From Rhytidiadelphus loreus (Eukaryota > Streptophyta > Bryopsida > Hypnales > Hylocomiaceae): DNA of 64,000 bases. Position 1 is the first letter of the stretch. Every line of letters begins with the position of its first letter. Below, piece after piece: positions 11,339-24,604 of the stretch. A program made the translations under genes and the position numbers. The notes under the pieces were generated by a model. The model searched no databases, was not told where the DNA came from, and worked only from the letters and a program-made list of their open reading frames with translations. The stretch is from assembly GCA_947034895.1 (NCBI GenBank), contig OX344762.1, positions 14,761,501-14,825,500 on the forward strand. Reading direction: 5' to 3'.

Positions 11339-12554
11339 CTGGAATCATAATACCACCATTAATTCTTCAATCACTCATGATTAAGTTTCACTGAAACTCT
11401 CACTGGTCAGAGAAATTCAAAAAGTCCGTAGACTCAATTCCATAGTGAAAGTATGGAGCTTCACAGCTTGCGTGTGGAATAGAGCCCGAAACTCCATACT
11501 CTAGCTGTGAAATTCTATACGTAGTACTAGTTGTGCAGACTCTGGAATTAAATCTATGGCCGTTACAGACGTGGTCTAGCTTCTGGGTTTCTCTCAAAAT
11601 TATATGTCATGTCCTGCGTATTCAAAACCAATTAAAACTTCATAAAACTATGACTCCTTTGTGTCTTCGAACATAACCACATCGCTTGCATGCATCTAAT
11701 GGAGAAGTGCGTCGGTGGCTAATTACCGATCAAGTGAGGCCCATCACGTCACATTAAAACCTGGAAAATCCAAATCACTGTTCCAACCATTGAATAAATC
11801 AATAACGCAATAAGAAAGTACTAATCAAAATTTGCGCAGTCCAGAAGAAGAAATTAAAGGGCTTGCAGATAAATTAGCGTCTGGCTTGCAGATAAAACAC
11901 GGGCGGAAAGAGAGGCTCTAAGCAATTGGGGCACTCCAGAGTGTCGAAATCCAAAGCACAATCGAATGCTTCCGCTTCACATGATCTCTGTAGCTAGACA
12001 GGCGGCGTGGGTGTGGAATTTCGCTCTTTCGGTCCTGCAACTGGGACGCCATGGCTTCTTTCCATCTTCGATTCTGCATTCAGCTAGTACGTCCTTTCAT
12101 TGCTCACACTGGCCTTCGATTCCCACATTGCTTGCAATTAACCAGTCTGTGTCGGTCTAATTTGCAAACTGCCCGACGTCAATTTAATCCCTTAAAATTG
12201 GTGAAATTCCACGACTTTGGCTCTGACTTTCAGTTGGCAAGGAATGCTGAAACTTCAATTTCTACCGGCGCTAGTTTTTACAACTTCGTGAAGATTTGAT
12301 TCACAATTTCGCTTGCTTGGCCGGAGGATATTCATGCAACGGAATTCTGTTATAATTGCTGTTGGCTTCAGCTGAAACTTTGATTGATTTGTGTATTCAT
12401 CACGATTTCTGTTGATTGATTTTCATCATTCTTGTTTATCCTCAGTCGTTGAAAAGCCGGTAGAATTCGTAGTTTAGTGCCTGGAACCAATCTTGGGCTG
12501 GCCAGCGTTATTGCGAAGTCAACCTCGGGTGGTGGTAGTTGAGAGTCAATAGTA
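11339..12554. other. Spacer without a recognised gene
   Basis: The missing first exon of the SINA-type pseudogene was looked for here and not found. Small open frames (11400-11597 minus, 11966-12299 plus) have no recognisable similarity. Confidence 0.4.
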
Positions 12555-12840
12555 AGGTACAGTAGGTACACCCAAATGTGCCGGTGACCTTAAAGCACCA
12601 TCTTCACTTTGTGTACACCTCCAAAATCTCCAAAATCAGTTCTGTACCTATGTGGAAGAAAAGCTTTTAGAATTAAACTTTGTTCTTTAATAACTTTTGC
12701 ATACAATATCCAAATGTCACCTTCTCTGGTGCGTTGCAACCTCCTTTCACTTGCCAACAAGAACATGTGAAAATCTGACTAGTCTAATAATAGTAGATAG
12801 GCTTAGTAGCAAAAAGTGACGGTTTTGGGTGTACCTACCT
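12555..12840. mobile_element. TA-flanked MITE, short subfamily (partner of 3632-3903)
   Basis: It ends in ...GTGTACCTACCT followed by TA (12841-12842) and starts AGGTACAGTAGGTACACCC after TA (12553-12554). Its reverse complement matches 3632-3903 over the full length, including the shared block AACCGTCACTTTTT. No coding capacity. Confidence 0.7.
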
Positions 12841-12842
12841 TA

Positions 12843-14346
12843 TATATGGTGGCGTTCGAGCATCATCGATTCAACTATCTAAACAACTCACTAAATTATC
12901 TTACTATCCTTTGTTTGGTGTTAAAATTAGAACTTGTGATTACTATCATTGGAAGTGCATCATAAAAATCACTTAGTGGACACATTGAAATTTGGACTTT
13001 CAAGTAGAACAAAGAAAATAGAGCCCATTGAAAAGCAAGGTAAAAGACAAAAAAAATTAGATGAGTTGTGGCAAATCAAACTAAAACAAGGCAATGGCAT
13101 TTGAAATTTTGGTAAGTGTGATTTGCCAAGATCTTAATAATCTTTGTCTTCTAGCTTGCTTTTGATGTGGTTTATTTTCATTGTCAAGTGTTAAAATTTG
13201 AATTTTTTTTATACCTATTCAAAGTACTTTGGGATGTGCTTCTATTGATAGAAATTTCAATTAAGTTTTAATTATAAAATAGTTAATAGTTAGAAGTTTA
13301 TTTGGAGGGACAAATTGTGGAATGCATTGAGGATGCTCTAAGGATAGATTCCTTTTTTCTACCAATGGTGGCCTAAACTAATGACTTTTCAAGTTGTTAA
13401 TGCATTAATCATGCATTAAAAAATTAAGGTAAGTTGACATGTTAAATAATTGAGATTTAGGCCACACATGATGAATACTAGCTAGGATACTAATCTACAA
13501 TCAAGTCTTGAGTGTCATTGATGGAATGAGTTAATGATCACAATAGAAATGTCTATTTTAGTCTTAAACATAAAACCATTAATCCATTATAGAGAAAAAT
13601 GATTAATTTATGGCCTTCACCCCACCCTTGCTCAAATTTGGCAGGACTCTCTAAATAGTGTTTAACAATAATTTATGTCAAATTTGTGTTAAACATTATT
13701 AAAAAATCCTACAAAATGTAATGAAGAGTTGGTTTTCTACTAGAAAATTAAGTGCTTGTTGTCGAGGCAATTTTATTAGCTATTTATGACTATTTAAGGT
13801 GAATAACATGTGACATGTCTATAATATATGCACTTTAGATTCATTTGGTGGAGTAAGGTGGGGTGGGGTAGGGGGGTCTTTGATAACACTTTTATTAGGC
13901 TATTTAGACACTACATTTCACAAAAATTCATAACAAATTCCTACTTTGTTGGAGAAATATAATTTCAATTGCATGAATATCCACCAAATGAATATCAATA
14001 ACAAAATTGATGCAAAAACTCAATGTATATACATTGAAACAATCAAATCTCAATGTATATACCAGGCCTAAACATTGATTTCATTGATTGCAATGAAGAT
14101 GATGTACACTTTAATCAAACTTTGAATTTCTACATTGTGTTCTTGAATCATTGAGTGACTAGAATTAGATCAGATGTAAATTTTGTTAGATTGGCAAACA
14201 AGTATTCCATGCTCCATTTTGACATTTACATTAGCTTGTTATGCTCATAATTAGGTACAAAAATTCATAAATCTAGGATTTTCACCCCTATTCTTTCTTA
14301 GTCACCTCCCAAAGTCATTTCATTCAATTCATTTCCTTTCTTGAGC
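12843..14346. other. AT-rich gene-free stretch
   Basis: No exon-like segment was found. A G-rich tract near 13850-13878 (ggtggggtgggg) is similar, in reverse orientation, to a segment near 46431-46460, so part of this is an old dispersed repeat. Confidence 0.4.
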
Positions 14347-15852
14347 CACTACAAGAAATCGGGGGTAAACATGACTGCAAAATGTGACTACATGGAAGTC
14401 ATTCCGGACAACAATGACTGGAAAATGACTCAGGGTCTTGGCGTCATAGTGGACAAGTTGTTAAAATGTGACTGCGCCATTGTATTATCATTATCCACTT
14501 TTGTCTTAGATGAAGGATGGATGGTGAAAGTATCGGACTGCTGACATGGAGAAGGAAATTTTAGGGGAAGAGCATGTAGTTGTCCATCTTTTTTGTAAAT
14601 TTAGTTGATGTGGACAACCACATCACCAGTGGCATCATAGTCATGTTTCAGTCACGACCTTATCTTCTTCCGGTTGATGTGGACCTCCATGTCAACTATA
14701 TTTTGAAGTCATTTTTTAGTAGAGTTTTAGTTGCATTTTGGCACAAATAATTGACAAATTCTAATTTACACAATATACCATACATAATACATACAACAGC
14801 CCATCTTTTTTTTTGAAAAAGTGCTAGGATGGCAATTACTTAAAATTTAGTGAAGCATTTTATTTCTTCGTACATCCATCTTTTGTACCATAAAACACTT
14901 TTCAATCAAATTCATATACTTTTTCATCCAAATTTGACAATTTCATCCATATTTTAAATTGGATTGAAACTTTTCTAGCGAAAAAAAGATTTTCACTGTG
15001 AAATAGTGCTTTGTGACTCTATTTCGCCCCCCCAAAAAGGGCTAACATACAATATACCATTCAAAATACACCACATATCATATGCTATACAAATACATAC
15101 AAAATACATCATATTTTATAACTTTATCATGTAGCTTCAAAGGACACTTAATGTGATTATAGAGAGTGGAAACGACAAGATATTTATACAAGAGGGATGG
15201 TAGGAGGTATGACAAATGATATGGAATATATAAAATGCAAGATTATATTAGAGTAAAATTTCAGACCACATTTAAGCGCAGTAGACTACATTTTTTTAAA
15301 CTTAAAACAAAAAAAAGTTGGGAAAACAAACAAACTTCCATTTCTAAAAATCCATTTGAGATTTCAAGCTTTAGATCAAAAGTTATGAACAAATTTTCAA
15401 AGAAGGATTGGAAGGGACTTTTTCTTTGACAATCATCTTCCTTTAGGCGCATTGGCGTCCCAAAGCTCCCGCGGCCACTTCAGCATTGCCATTTCCACGT
15501 CATTACCTTAGAAATTCAGCTTAAATTTGCCCTAGTTGAGTGTAAGTCACATTTCAGTCACTTATAAGTCAAGGCAGTTACATTTTGTGATTACGCAGTC
15601 AAAAAACGTGACTCTAGTGTCCACTCTAGCTTTATCGCTTCAAAATGGACGACGTTGTGAACAAAAAATGGTAGATGAAAAATCGATGTCGTCGACAGTT
15701 CATCTCGCAGTCGCAGCAACGATTATAGAATGACTGGGACGTTGGGGACAACAAAATTATGGTGCAATTATGGAGGGACTAGTTGCATTGCAGTTAAACC
15801 GGACAAGCAGTCACATGTGCCCAGTCACATTTACCCCCAATTTCTTGTAGTG
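14347..15852. mobile_element. CACTA-type non-autonomous element
   Basis: The left terminus CACTACAAGAAATCGGGGGT has its inverted complement at the right end (ACCCCCAATTTCTTGTAGTG, one base different). CACTACAAGAAA is a classic plant CACTA terminus. Repeated tgac(t) / gtcac motifs crowd both subterminal regions. The 3-bp flanks (agc and tta) do not match, so the duplication has decayed or the copy was rearranged. No transposase frame is visible; the longest open frames are under 70 codons. Confidence 0.75.
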
Positions 15853-17110
15853 TTATTTGAAATGCTTTGCTCCCTTCAATCTTATCTAGTTCCCAAGTAT
15901 CAAACTTCTTGGTGTTGGAAGAAAAGTTGAGATTTAGAATGAAGGATATTGAAAGAGATTGAACCTCTAATGTCAATTGCTAGTACAAAAGTAATTGAAT
16001 GTCCATTTACTCCGGATGTTCTCAATGGCAAGTTGTCTTCTTGATAAATCCCTTATAATTAGTGATGGAATTCTCTTATTTCATAGGATGAAGCACCTTC
16101 TCGAGTGCCTTTTCAAAAATAAGGTGCCTCAACCTTGATAGGCGAAGCATGAAGGTAGAGAGCACCTTATTTGGGGAAAGGCTCAAGAGCTCAAGAAAAG
16201 GTGTCTTACACAGTGTAAGTCTCTCTCCTAAGGGCAATTTCTCATGAGGTTATATTCTTTGTACATGGCCTCCACATTTAAAAGGACTTACCTAATGTGA
16301 TAATGTTAGTGGATCTTGCAAACTATTGGTTATTTTTCTCCATCCATTGGTGATTAATTTATAATGTGATAATATTAGTGGATCTTGTAAACTATTGGTT
16401 ATTTTTCTCCATCCATTGGTGATTAATTTATGTAAATCCCTCTTAATGAATTTGGTTTAGAAGACAACTAATTCAACCCATTATTCATAATAAAATCATC
16501 TACACAATGTCAAAGCTTAAATGTTTACTTAAGTTATGTGCACCAAAGATTGCCACTTTCAAAAATGAAAGCAATTTGAACAAAGAATGGAGTTGAGCCA
16601 AGTGTGCTCAATATCTTCATTCAATGGCACTCTAAGACTCTATTGCTTAGTTAGTATTGTATTGACTTGACCAACTTGTCCTAGCAGAAAATTCAACCCA
16701 ATGTCAAATCATATTGAATTTTTATTATTTTTATGCATATAATATTATCAAGAAAAATTATGAAGGAATTTTTATAGAAGCTACACAAATTAATTCAATT
16801 AGTGCACCTTGTAGGAATAACAATTATTTGCAATATTCACAATAGATGGATATTCCCAATATTCCCAATATTTTAGAACACTTATACAAATAAGTGGAAT
16901 CTACACTTCATACTATCTCAAATAGTGTGATTATCATCCAAATGTTCACAATAGATGGATTGCATATATTGCAAGGGATTTCACATTATTCAAACATTTA
17001 CACTTATTGAATTAACTTATGTACTAAAATATAAAATAAAAAAACTAGAATTGGTGGCTTCAATTAACTTTTTGAGCCACCCAAGTGAAAAACGAAAGAT
17101 TTCTCCATAA
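15853..17110. other. Gene-free spacer containing a tandem duplication
   Basis: AT-rich, with no recognised gene. Its only clear structure is the 69-bp tandem duplication listed separately. Confidence 0.4.
16293..16430. repeat. 69-bp perfect-length tandem duplication
   Basis: Two adjacent 69-base copies (16293-16361 and 16362-16430) differ at only two positions (g/a and c/t). The low divergence indicates a recent event. Confidence 0.9.
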
Positions 17111-17112
17111 TA

Positions 17113-17522
17113 AGGTAGGAGGCTCTAAAATGGCTCATCTAAAGGCTGATCCGCCTTTTTCATGTATTTTCTTAAATGGAAATATTTTTAAATCATTTTT
17201 CAGACAAAGAAAAATAGAAGAGGAATCTAACACAAGTGGTTTCATATTTTTTGAAGCATTTTTAAATTACTTACAAATTTTCAAAGGAGTTGTGTCATAG
17301 GTTCCTATTTATGTCTCTAAGTCTTCTATAAACCATTCACTTACAACTTCTAAAGAAAAATGGGGAAGCAAAGCGAATGATTGGCTCTTGCAATTAATAA
17401 AGTTTTTTTCCTCGATTCATTCCATGACTGTGGAGGTCAATTTATGAACTACCATGTGTCCATTTCACAACCATTTATATGGTCCATTCTTAATGCCCAC
17501 TCCATTTCATAGCCTCCTACCT
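17113..17522. mobile_element. TA-flanked MITE, ~410-bp subfamily
   Basis: Termini are AGGTAGGAGGCTC and its complement GAGCCTCCTACCT (one base lost at the right end), between TA at 17111-17112 and 17523-17524. The interior contains the family block gattggctcttgcaataa. Same family as 24605, 25041, 29925, 30500, 34805 and 48521. Confidence 0.8.
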
Positions 17523-17524
17523 TA

Positions 17525-18282
17525 GGCTAAATAAAATTGCTCCATATTGTGGTGCCACAAGAGACTCTTAAGCACTCCGACGTCCATATTTTGGACAATC
17601 AGAGGGCTTGCAAACATTGTTTCATCCAACTACCTCCTCATTCATCCAATGTCAGTAACACTTGAATCTTGAAAAGACGACCTTCTTTCTTCTTTTATCC
17701 CAATTTCATGAAATTTTGGTAAATGGTATTATTATATAAAGATATAAGCAAAAATGTGCCAAATTTTGAAAAAGGATTGAGGCGTTAAGGGGTTAAGTAA
17801 ATGCATGTTGACGGCTGTCGTCTTGCTGTAAGTTTATGCATTTAAGTTGTTCAGTTCTCATCCAATTTACTGGCAATGACGGCCATCATGTCCTTGCAAA
17901 AGACGAAAACAACGTACTGAAAATGCCAGATGAAGTCAGTATAATCTTGAACCAATAACCTTCAGCATTGGAGCTGGAGATAGAATGATATTTGACAAAC
18001 CAAACATCGTCTTTTTAAGGACCTCTATTAGCTAGATGCACAAGCACCTCAACGGTAAAAGGATTTACAACCTCCCGCCGCCACTCTACACATATTCAAA
18101 TCCAGCTCTAAAATCGTAATGCCTAGTCCAGGTGCAGATCGTCAGCATTTGCAACGTAGCGGGATTTTCTACAGGTCCATGAAAGATATGATTTGGTGAT
18201 GGGGAAGCAGAGGCTTGGAGAGAACCGCTGAAGAAATCCGTAAGAATGCAATACACAAAAAACAGAAACACTTCCAAGATGG
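17525..18282. other. 3' flank of the starch synthase gene
   Basis: No gene. A fragment around 17690-17797 ending ttaaggggttaag looks like a remnant of the TTAA-flanked family. The right part is presumably the 3' UTR of SS2 (minus strand). Confidence 0.4.
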
Positions 18283-21200
18283 TTACCAAGTGTACTTCGC
18301 TGCAAGAAGCACATCCTCGTACTGCTGAGCTGCATGGTCCCAGCTCAAGTCCTGAGACATGCCTCGTTGCTGAATACCTTTCCAGCTACTCTTGAAATCA
18401 TGGTAGGTCCACATAGCATTCCCAAGAGCATGAATGAAAGCGTCCACGTGCAGTCTATCAAATGTCCACCCCAAGCCGGACTCGTTGAAGGGATTGAACG
18501 ATTGCACAGTGTCCTTCAGTCCACCCACAGCATGCACAACAGGCACTGTCCCGTATCGCATGGCGTACAACTGGTTGAGTCCACAGGGCTCGAACCGGGA
18601 GGGCATCAACAAAATGTCCACACTTGCAGTGATTCGGTGCGCCGTCTGCACAGAGAATCCAACCCAGCCACGTACTTTGTCCCGATGGGAACCCTCGAAC
18701 TTCTTCAGCATGTTTTCGTAGTCCTTGCGGCCTGTGCCGAGCATGACCAATTGAATATCTTGGCTCATCAGCCATGGCATAGCCTGTTCTATTATATCAA
18801 TCCCCTTCTGATGATCCAGCCGCCCAATGAATCCCAGTAATGGAACGTCTGGTCGCACTGGCAAACCCAGTTCTTTCTGTAACGCAGCCTTGCAAGCCGT
18901 TTTGCCGGTGTCTAGGGTTTCAGAGGTGTAGTTGGCGTAGCCGTCACTCTGAATATGAACATCCACCTCCGGGTTCCATTCTTTGTCATCAATGCCATTC
19001 ACTACACCCCTCAGCTTCCAGTTGTGCTCCCTGATGATTCCATCCAAACCCCAACCTCCCTCTCCGGTTTGTACTTCCCATGCGTAGCCATGGCTTACAG
19101 TCACAATGCGGTGGGCTGTTATGAGGCCTGCCATAAAGATGTTGCTATGGTTCCCTCCACGGGGGTTGTTAAAGCGAAACTTGTTGATGTAATGGTCGGG
19201 AAGGCCCAGTTTAGCATAGTCCGTCAGTGGTCCCCGGCCCTGCACGGGAAATGGCAGGGGTCATAAAGCCTATCCTAGAATAATTTCATGCCACTTCTAG
19301 TCCACTTAAATCATGTATTCTGGTCGCAGAGAGAATCCAGAGACTAGTGCTGGGATGTAAGAGCCCGAACTCCGGAATTCAAGGCTGGACTGAGTGGGAG
19401 TTAACTGGTAACATCAGGCATAGATAGATAGATAGATATTTTTTTGCAACAACAGGTAAAATCTTTAAAATCGGGTTGGGTATTAAAGAGTTAAACTTCT
19501 AGACCAAGATTTAGTCAATTGGCTGGGCGATTAACGCGGAAAAAACACGCTACCTGATGAGCCATATTATGAATGACCAGCACCGATCGAGCGTACTTCA
19601 TGAAGCCGTTGTCCCGATAATATGCCTGCAGATAAACTGGCACCAATGCTGTGTGCCAGTCATTAGCAATAAACACTAGATTTCCGTCGCCGTAGCACAC
19701 GCCACCGCAAGGAACGTGCCATGGGGTCTGCACGAATGTTAAAAAATGCGTCAAACTCTGACTGTCCCGTCAACATTTTAGACCCAGTACTATGCCTTAA
19801 GTTTGCAATATATGGAAACATCGGGTACTCTCTAGGGGATACTAGGGTTTCCATAGGAAATCATTAAAGTTACTCAACTTGAGATTACATACGCAGGTAA
19901 TAACATCAGCAAGTTGATCGAGAGAGTATCTTCCCAATTTTATGCATAACTTCACGACACGTTCGAGAGAAACTAACCTCGACAGCAGCTTTGCTAAGAA
20001 GAATCATCCGATTCAGCACATCCTGCATTACATGAGAAATTTCCACTTATTGTCAGTAACCACGTGCAACTAGTGTCCTGAAAAATGAAATTTCTCGGCA
20101 AAACTCTAGCGTTTGCAATACGAAGCTGGTTTTAGAGAAAATTAAAAGTCTTGACTAATTGATCGATCATCAACCGTACATAAAGATCGTTGCATTGTTA
20201 ACCTGACTTCAAATGTTCAATTCTGCAGTTCAATTCGGTTATAAACATACCTCCCGAGATCCGCCATAAATGTTGTTTGCAAATGAATGAAAGATAGGAT
20301 TGTCGATAAAAACAAAATCAACACCATCAATAAAACCGTGGAAATATCCAACCTCCATGTCCTGCAATGTCCAGCATTTAAAATTAGCACAAAGATTTAG
20401 AATTCGTAAAAGGTTATCAAGGCTCATCTAAGCTTAAGTTCTATTATATTTGACCCTCACGAAATACACACAAGAAGGTGGTGGGTAACCTGTCCAGCCA
20501 CATTGTAAATCCTGCGTACACCTGTTTCCCAGGCCTCTGCATAATTACTGTATCGAGGGGCCACAACCTGCAGACAGGACGCACCAATAACTGTAAGCGA
20601 AGCTTGATTCCCTATTGGATAAGAAAATTCTCCTTCGGAGAAATCATTAATCAATTTTTATCTTCACAATATGGAACTACCAAAAAAGAACATGAAGACC
20701 GAAACTCATCCACAAATTTAATAAGGGTCGTGATTTTAGAAAATAAAGTTACCATCACACGATGACCTCTCCGAGCCAATGCCTTTGGAAGTGCTCCTAC
20801 AACGTCTCCCAAACCCCCTTCACAAAATGCAAGCAATGAAATCAATATCAATGAACTTCTAAAAGACGAGCAAGAAATGGAGTGCAAAGCTACAACCTAA
20901 AACTTAAGCGACAGGGGTCATGTTTTTTCTTAGTAACCGTGTTCACAGGTTACACTACTTAGGTAACCACAGGACAAGAATAAAGAAAGGAACCGCTCTC
21001 AGAACTCCATTACAGTTATACCTTGGATACTTAAGTAGCTCAGCGCTACAAGCAACAATGCAAGGGACAGACTCATCAGTTCAAACAAAAGATCCTGCAC
21101 CCTGACCTCTTTAAGCTGCCTGGTGTCCCCAAAAAAACTATGACATGATAGTTTGAATGTTTAAAACGTGTATTACACTCAAAATTTGCAGTATATTCCA

Positions 21201-22876
21201 GATTGTCGTTTTCGAGAAGGTCATATTAAAGAGATCTGAGCGTAGTACCTGTTTTCGACCAAGGTGCACATTCGGCAGCAACAACCACGATGTTCATCAC
21301 GTTAGGTCCAGCCAACGGCGGAGGCTTTTCCTCTGCCTTCGGGGCATCGGCATCGGTGAGAGCTGGCTCTGACACCTGCGAGGCCGCACGCCCCGTGCCT
21401 TCACGACTATGGTCGCTGTGAAACTCTCGCTTGCTTTCTTCGGCTTCAGCTGAAGGTTCCGGGTAGCCAGCTGGACGAATTGTCAATGGGGGAGACGCAG
21501 CTGCACGGTCAGACCGTGCACTTCGTTTGGAAGCAGCTGTTGAATGTGGCCTTCCAGATGGAGAAGCTTCAGCAACATCCTCCTCAGAAGTGCTCGATTT
21601 TCCCGTGCTGGAGGACGAAGACGAGAACAGTTTCTGCCTTTCCTCAATCTGCACCAATGCTCAACAAACTGCTCGTTGTTAAGAGCACAGCGAACCAAAT
21701 AACCGCAGTCCATTTCTTATAAAAATAGGTCACCTCAATTGATTCAACTACCTGGGCCACGAATGTAACGTCTATCAACTATCGTTCAGTTGATAGATGT
21801 TACCCTAAACCCCTCCCACCACCAATATTATTCAATTTCACCATTGAATTTCGGCGCACTGTTCGTGAAAAACGCTCATAGCCACCAGCTCGATACTCAA
21901 ATGCAACATAAAAACTGCAGAAATCCAAAACCTGAACATAATCAAATCTTGCGGTTGTTGCGAACTCTAACTCAACAACCTATCTTACTTCTTCGTATTC
22001 TCAGCCAAACATGAGGTGAATTCAAACACCCCTGCAGTCTAGCTTGGCCTCCAGCGGTTCACTACAAAGTGATCTCCCCCATGAAGCTGTGACAGACCAT
22101 TCCACACTCACGTCAAGTGTCGGTATTATGTCCGGACTCCAGAGTCGAATTTCAGAGTGAGGCGATTCTACCCTAAGAAACGGTAAGTTGACACAATGTC
22201 ATCGAATTGGAGGCAAAATCCCAGCATGAGGGGAACCCGGCAAATTGCACTGTAAGCGGTGCACTCTGCAGTACACTTCGCCGAGTGCCCGGCGCAATAT
22301 CCCGCACTCCATCTGCAGAATCCACACTCTATCTGCGCAAGGCTACTCATCGGATGGCAAGAACAACACCAATTGCAATTACCGGCCCTACTCGCATATC
22401 CAATTACCCCGCCATCGCCGTAATAAATAATCGCGTAAAGCTTGACCCTCGGGCTACATTCAAAATTGACAGTGACTCCTGAGCATCCCGAGCCAAAATT
22501 GACGGACATTCCAAAGTTTGGGACTCGGAAGGTTGCAATAGGCATGAGAGCCGAAACTCCGTACCTGATCCAGCAACTCCCTCTGCATGGCCAGCAGCTT
22601 CTTGCTCTCCTTGAGCACCACCGTCCTGTCCTTCCCCGAGGCCGCCCCTTGCTCATCCAAATTTCTCGTCACCACGATACCTCCCCGCTGCTTCTGCCCC
22701 TGCTCACATTGCCTCCCATTCCTGCTCCTTCTCATTCCCAGCTTACTCCTCCGCATAGGAAGAGTCGCCCAGCCCACACTTCGCATCAAAGAAGACGAAG
22801 GCAACGACAAAACGGCGGTGGCTGCTGCTGCAGCAGCACTGTGCTCCAGCATAGCCATTCCTCCGGCCACCCCCAT
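18283..22876 (-). CDS. SS2: Starch synthase II, plastid (soluble, ADP-glucose dependent)
   Basis: Coding exons: 22876-22565, 21648-21249, 20817-20753, 20567-20490, 20361-20251, 20022-19978, 19727-19554, 19239-18283. All introns are GT-AG and the sum is 714 codons (713 aa). It transfers glucose from ADP-glucose to starch chains in the plastid. Residues 1 to about 60 are rich in Ala, Ser and Arg with few acids, like a chloroplast transit peptide. A low-complexity linker follows, then the GT5 domain from [12 protein letters not shown], with the substrate motif K-T-G-G-L at 236-240. The GT1-type domain has GRLDHQKG near 534, SRFEPCG near 609 and the second GGL at 634-636; the C-terminus is [11 protein letters not shown]. 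The line-by-line match is to SSII rather than SSI, SSIII or GBSS. The frame is open further upstream but without an ATG; Met codons at 22876, 22858 and 22852 are candidate starts. Confidence 0.95.
19421..19438. repeat. (TAGA)n microsatellite in SS2 intron 7
   Basis: Four perfect tagata units followed by tt, inside the intron between 19240 and 19553. Confidence 0.8.
21765..21803. repeat. 16-bp-stem hairpin in SS2 intron 1
   Basis: Arms 21765-21780 and 21788-21803 pair over 16 bases with one wobble around a 7-base loop (stem core TCTATCAACT). It lies within the first coding intron (21649-22564), about 120 bases from its acceptor. Confidence 0.6.
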
Positions 22877-24602
22877 TGCGACCCCTGGCTTCTCTCCCGA
22901 TCCCCTCCCTCCCTCGAAGTTCCTCAATAGTAACTTAATCCTCGATCCCACAACGGTACCCAGTCGACGAGCAACACCAACGCTCACATTAGAAAGAGAC
23001 CCTGTTGAGGGGTTGTAAGTGAAGAGTTGTAACGTAATCGAAGAGAGTGAGGTGAGCCGGCTTTTGTGGCTGTTATGGAACTAACTTAAATTAGCGCTGG
23101 CTATGGCGTCGCGTGCATTGCTTTTTGCTGCAACTCCTGCAACTCGCTTCACCTCCGGAAACAGATGGACGGACGGAGCAAGGGAAGAAACAAGGTTGCG
23201 ACTTGGGAGAGATTCAGTCACTCTCTGGTATTGTCCTTTTTCACTTCTGGTATGGGCAAGTTGTAGTGTACACTAGCTTCACCCGTGCTGGCATTGGCTT
23301 TGAGGCAGTTGAAAGTGTGATTCGGAAATATATATATACGTGTAAAATAATTAATCCTACTGGTGAGATAGTTGTAAAAAAAATAGTTGGTAATTCAGTT
23401 CTATGAAGGATGTTTTTGTGACCATAGTATAAATTTGTTGTTGAGGTCATTGTATAAGGCAATCATCGAGGCGGAGGGTATTCTAACAAAAAGCAAGTTG
23501 ACAATAAGGGAGAAGCTTAACGAGGAATCCCTATTTTTTTTGTCAAAATTCCCAACAACAAGCCTTACGTGAATAGATTTAAATTATAACTCTGCAAGAA
23601 AATCATGAAGAACATAATGACCAAGCTAGTCACACATCACTTAAGAATTGACATAAATCGCTTTTTTAGCATGAAATGTATGTAATTTATCCATTTCATG
23701 AAAAAACTATGATAAACTCTTCAAAAACATTCATCCGCCCAATGGATACCAACTCTCTTAGGAATTAAAGTACATGAATTAATTTGCTCTACTACGATAT
23801 AGTAGAATGCAAGGGCTTGAACACCAACTTACAACATCACGTTACAACACCACATAGCATTGTATAACCCCACAATGGGCCTCCCCATGCTAGAAAAGTA
23901 GCATGCTTTGCTAGATACATGGGAGGGACTTACCAGTTAATTAAAGGATCAGAGTTGGTAGAAACATCCAAAATTGTCCTTATACCCATCCATGTAGAGT
24001 AGATTTCTTTTGAAGTGTCCCTAGACTTCCATTAAAGTGTCCCTCAAAAGTGTCATTAAATTATCCCCTTTCTTAATTGTAATTAGTTGACTGCTAATTT
24101 TGTTAGATTTATTAGATTTCAATCTAAGATCCAGCTATATGACGGTTTCAATGGTCTATGGAGCTTCCACTTTGAAATTACATGCCATATCTGAAAAATC
24201 TATTTTTATTTTTATTCGTAATTCTCAAGTGATAATACTACAAAATTAATTTTCTTAGAAAAAAAAAGTGCCTCCAACTACACTGAATTGCTTATATTGA
24301 TAATTTTAGGTGTTTGGATCATCTTTTCAAGCATGCAAAAGGGCCCCCCGCCTCATTGGTAAACAATGTGAGTCATGTCATGCAAGTGGTTAGTGTTGTA
24401 ATCAATCAACACTTGATTAACTCATCTCTCACCCCCTTGTCAAAACCCAACTTGGACCAACAAGGGGTGCTTCCATTGTCACCAAGGGCGGTCGTGAGTC
24501 GTGACCGACATGTGATGGAAATTGGCCCTGCTCCCGCCTTGGTAGCCCAGCCACCAGGCCACCAGGCCACCAGGCCACCACACCAACTGTACTACCGTAG
24601 TC
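22877..24602. other. SS2 5' flank and gene-free spacer
   Basis: 22877 to about 23080 stays open in the SS2 frame and is probably its 5' UTR. Beyond that no gene is visible. The interval ends with a minisatellite at 24551-24580. Confidence 0.4.
24551..24580. repeat. (CCACCAGG)n minisatellite
   Basis: Three to four tandem octamer units. The open frame running through it is a by-product. Confidence 0.8.
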
Positions 24603-24604
24603 TA

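Noticed and set aside
18334..18840. 168-codon plus-strand frame
   Set aside because: Antisense to the last SS2 exon, which matches the starch synthase family throughout.
22442..22930. 162-codon plus-strand frame rich in Pro, Leu and Ser
   Set aside because: Antisense to the SS2 transit-peptide exon; its composition is the mirror of that exon.
22877..22987. Upstream extension of the SS2 first exon to a GTG codon
   Set aside because: The frame is open but has no ATG; plant nuclear genes rarely start at GTG, and Met at 22876 begins a good transit peptide.
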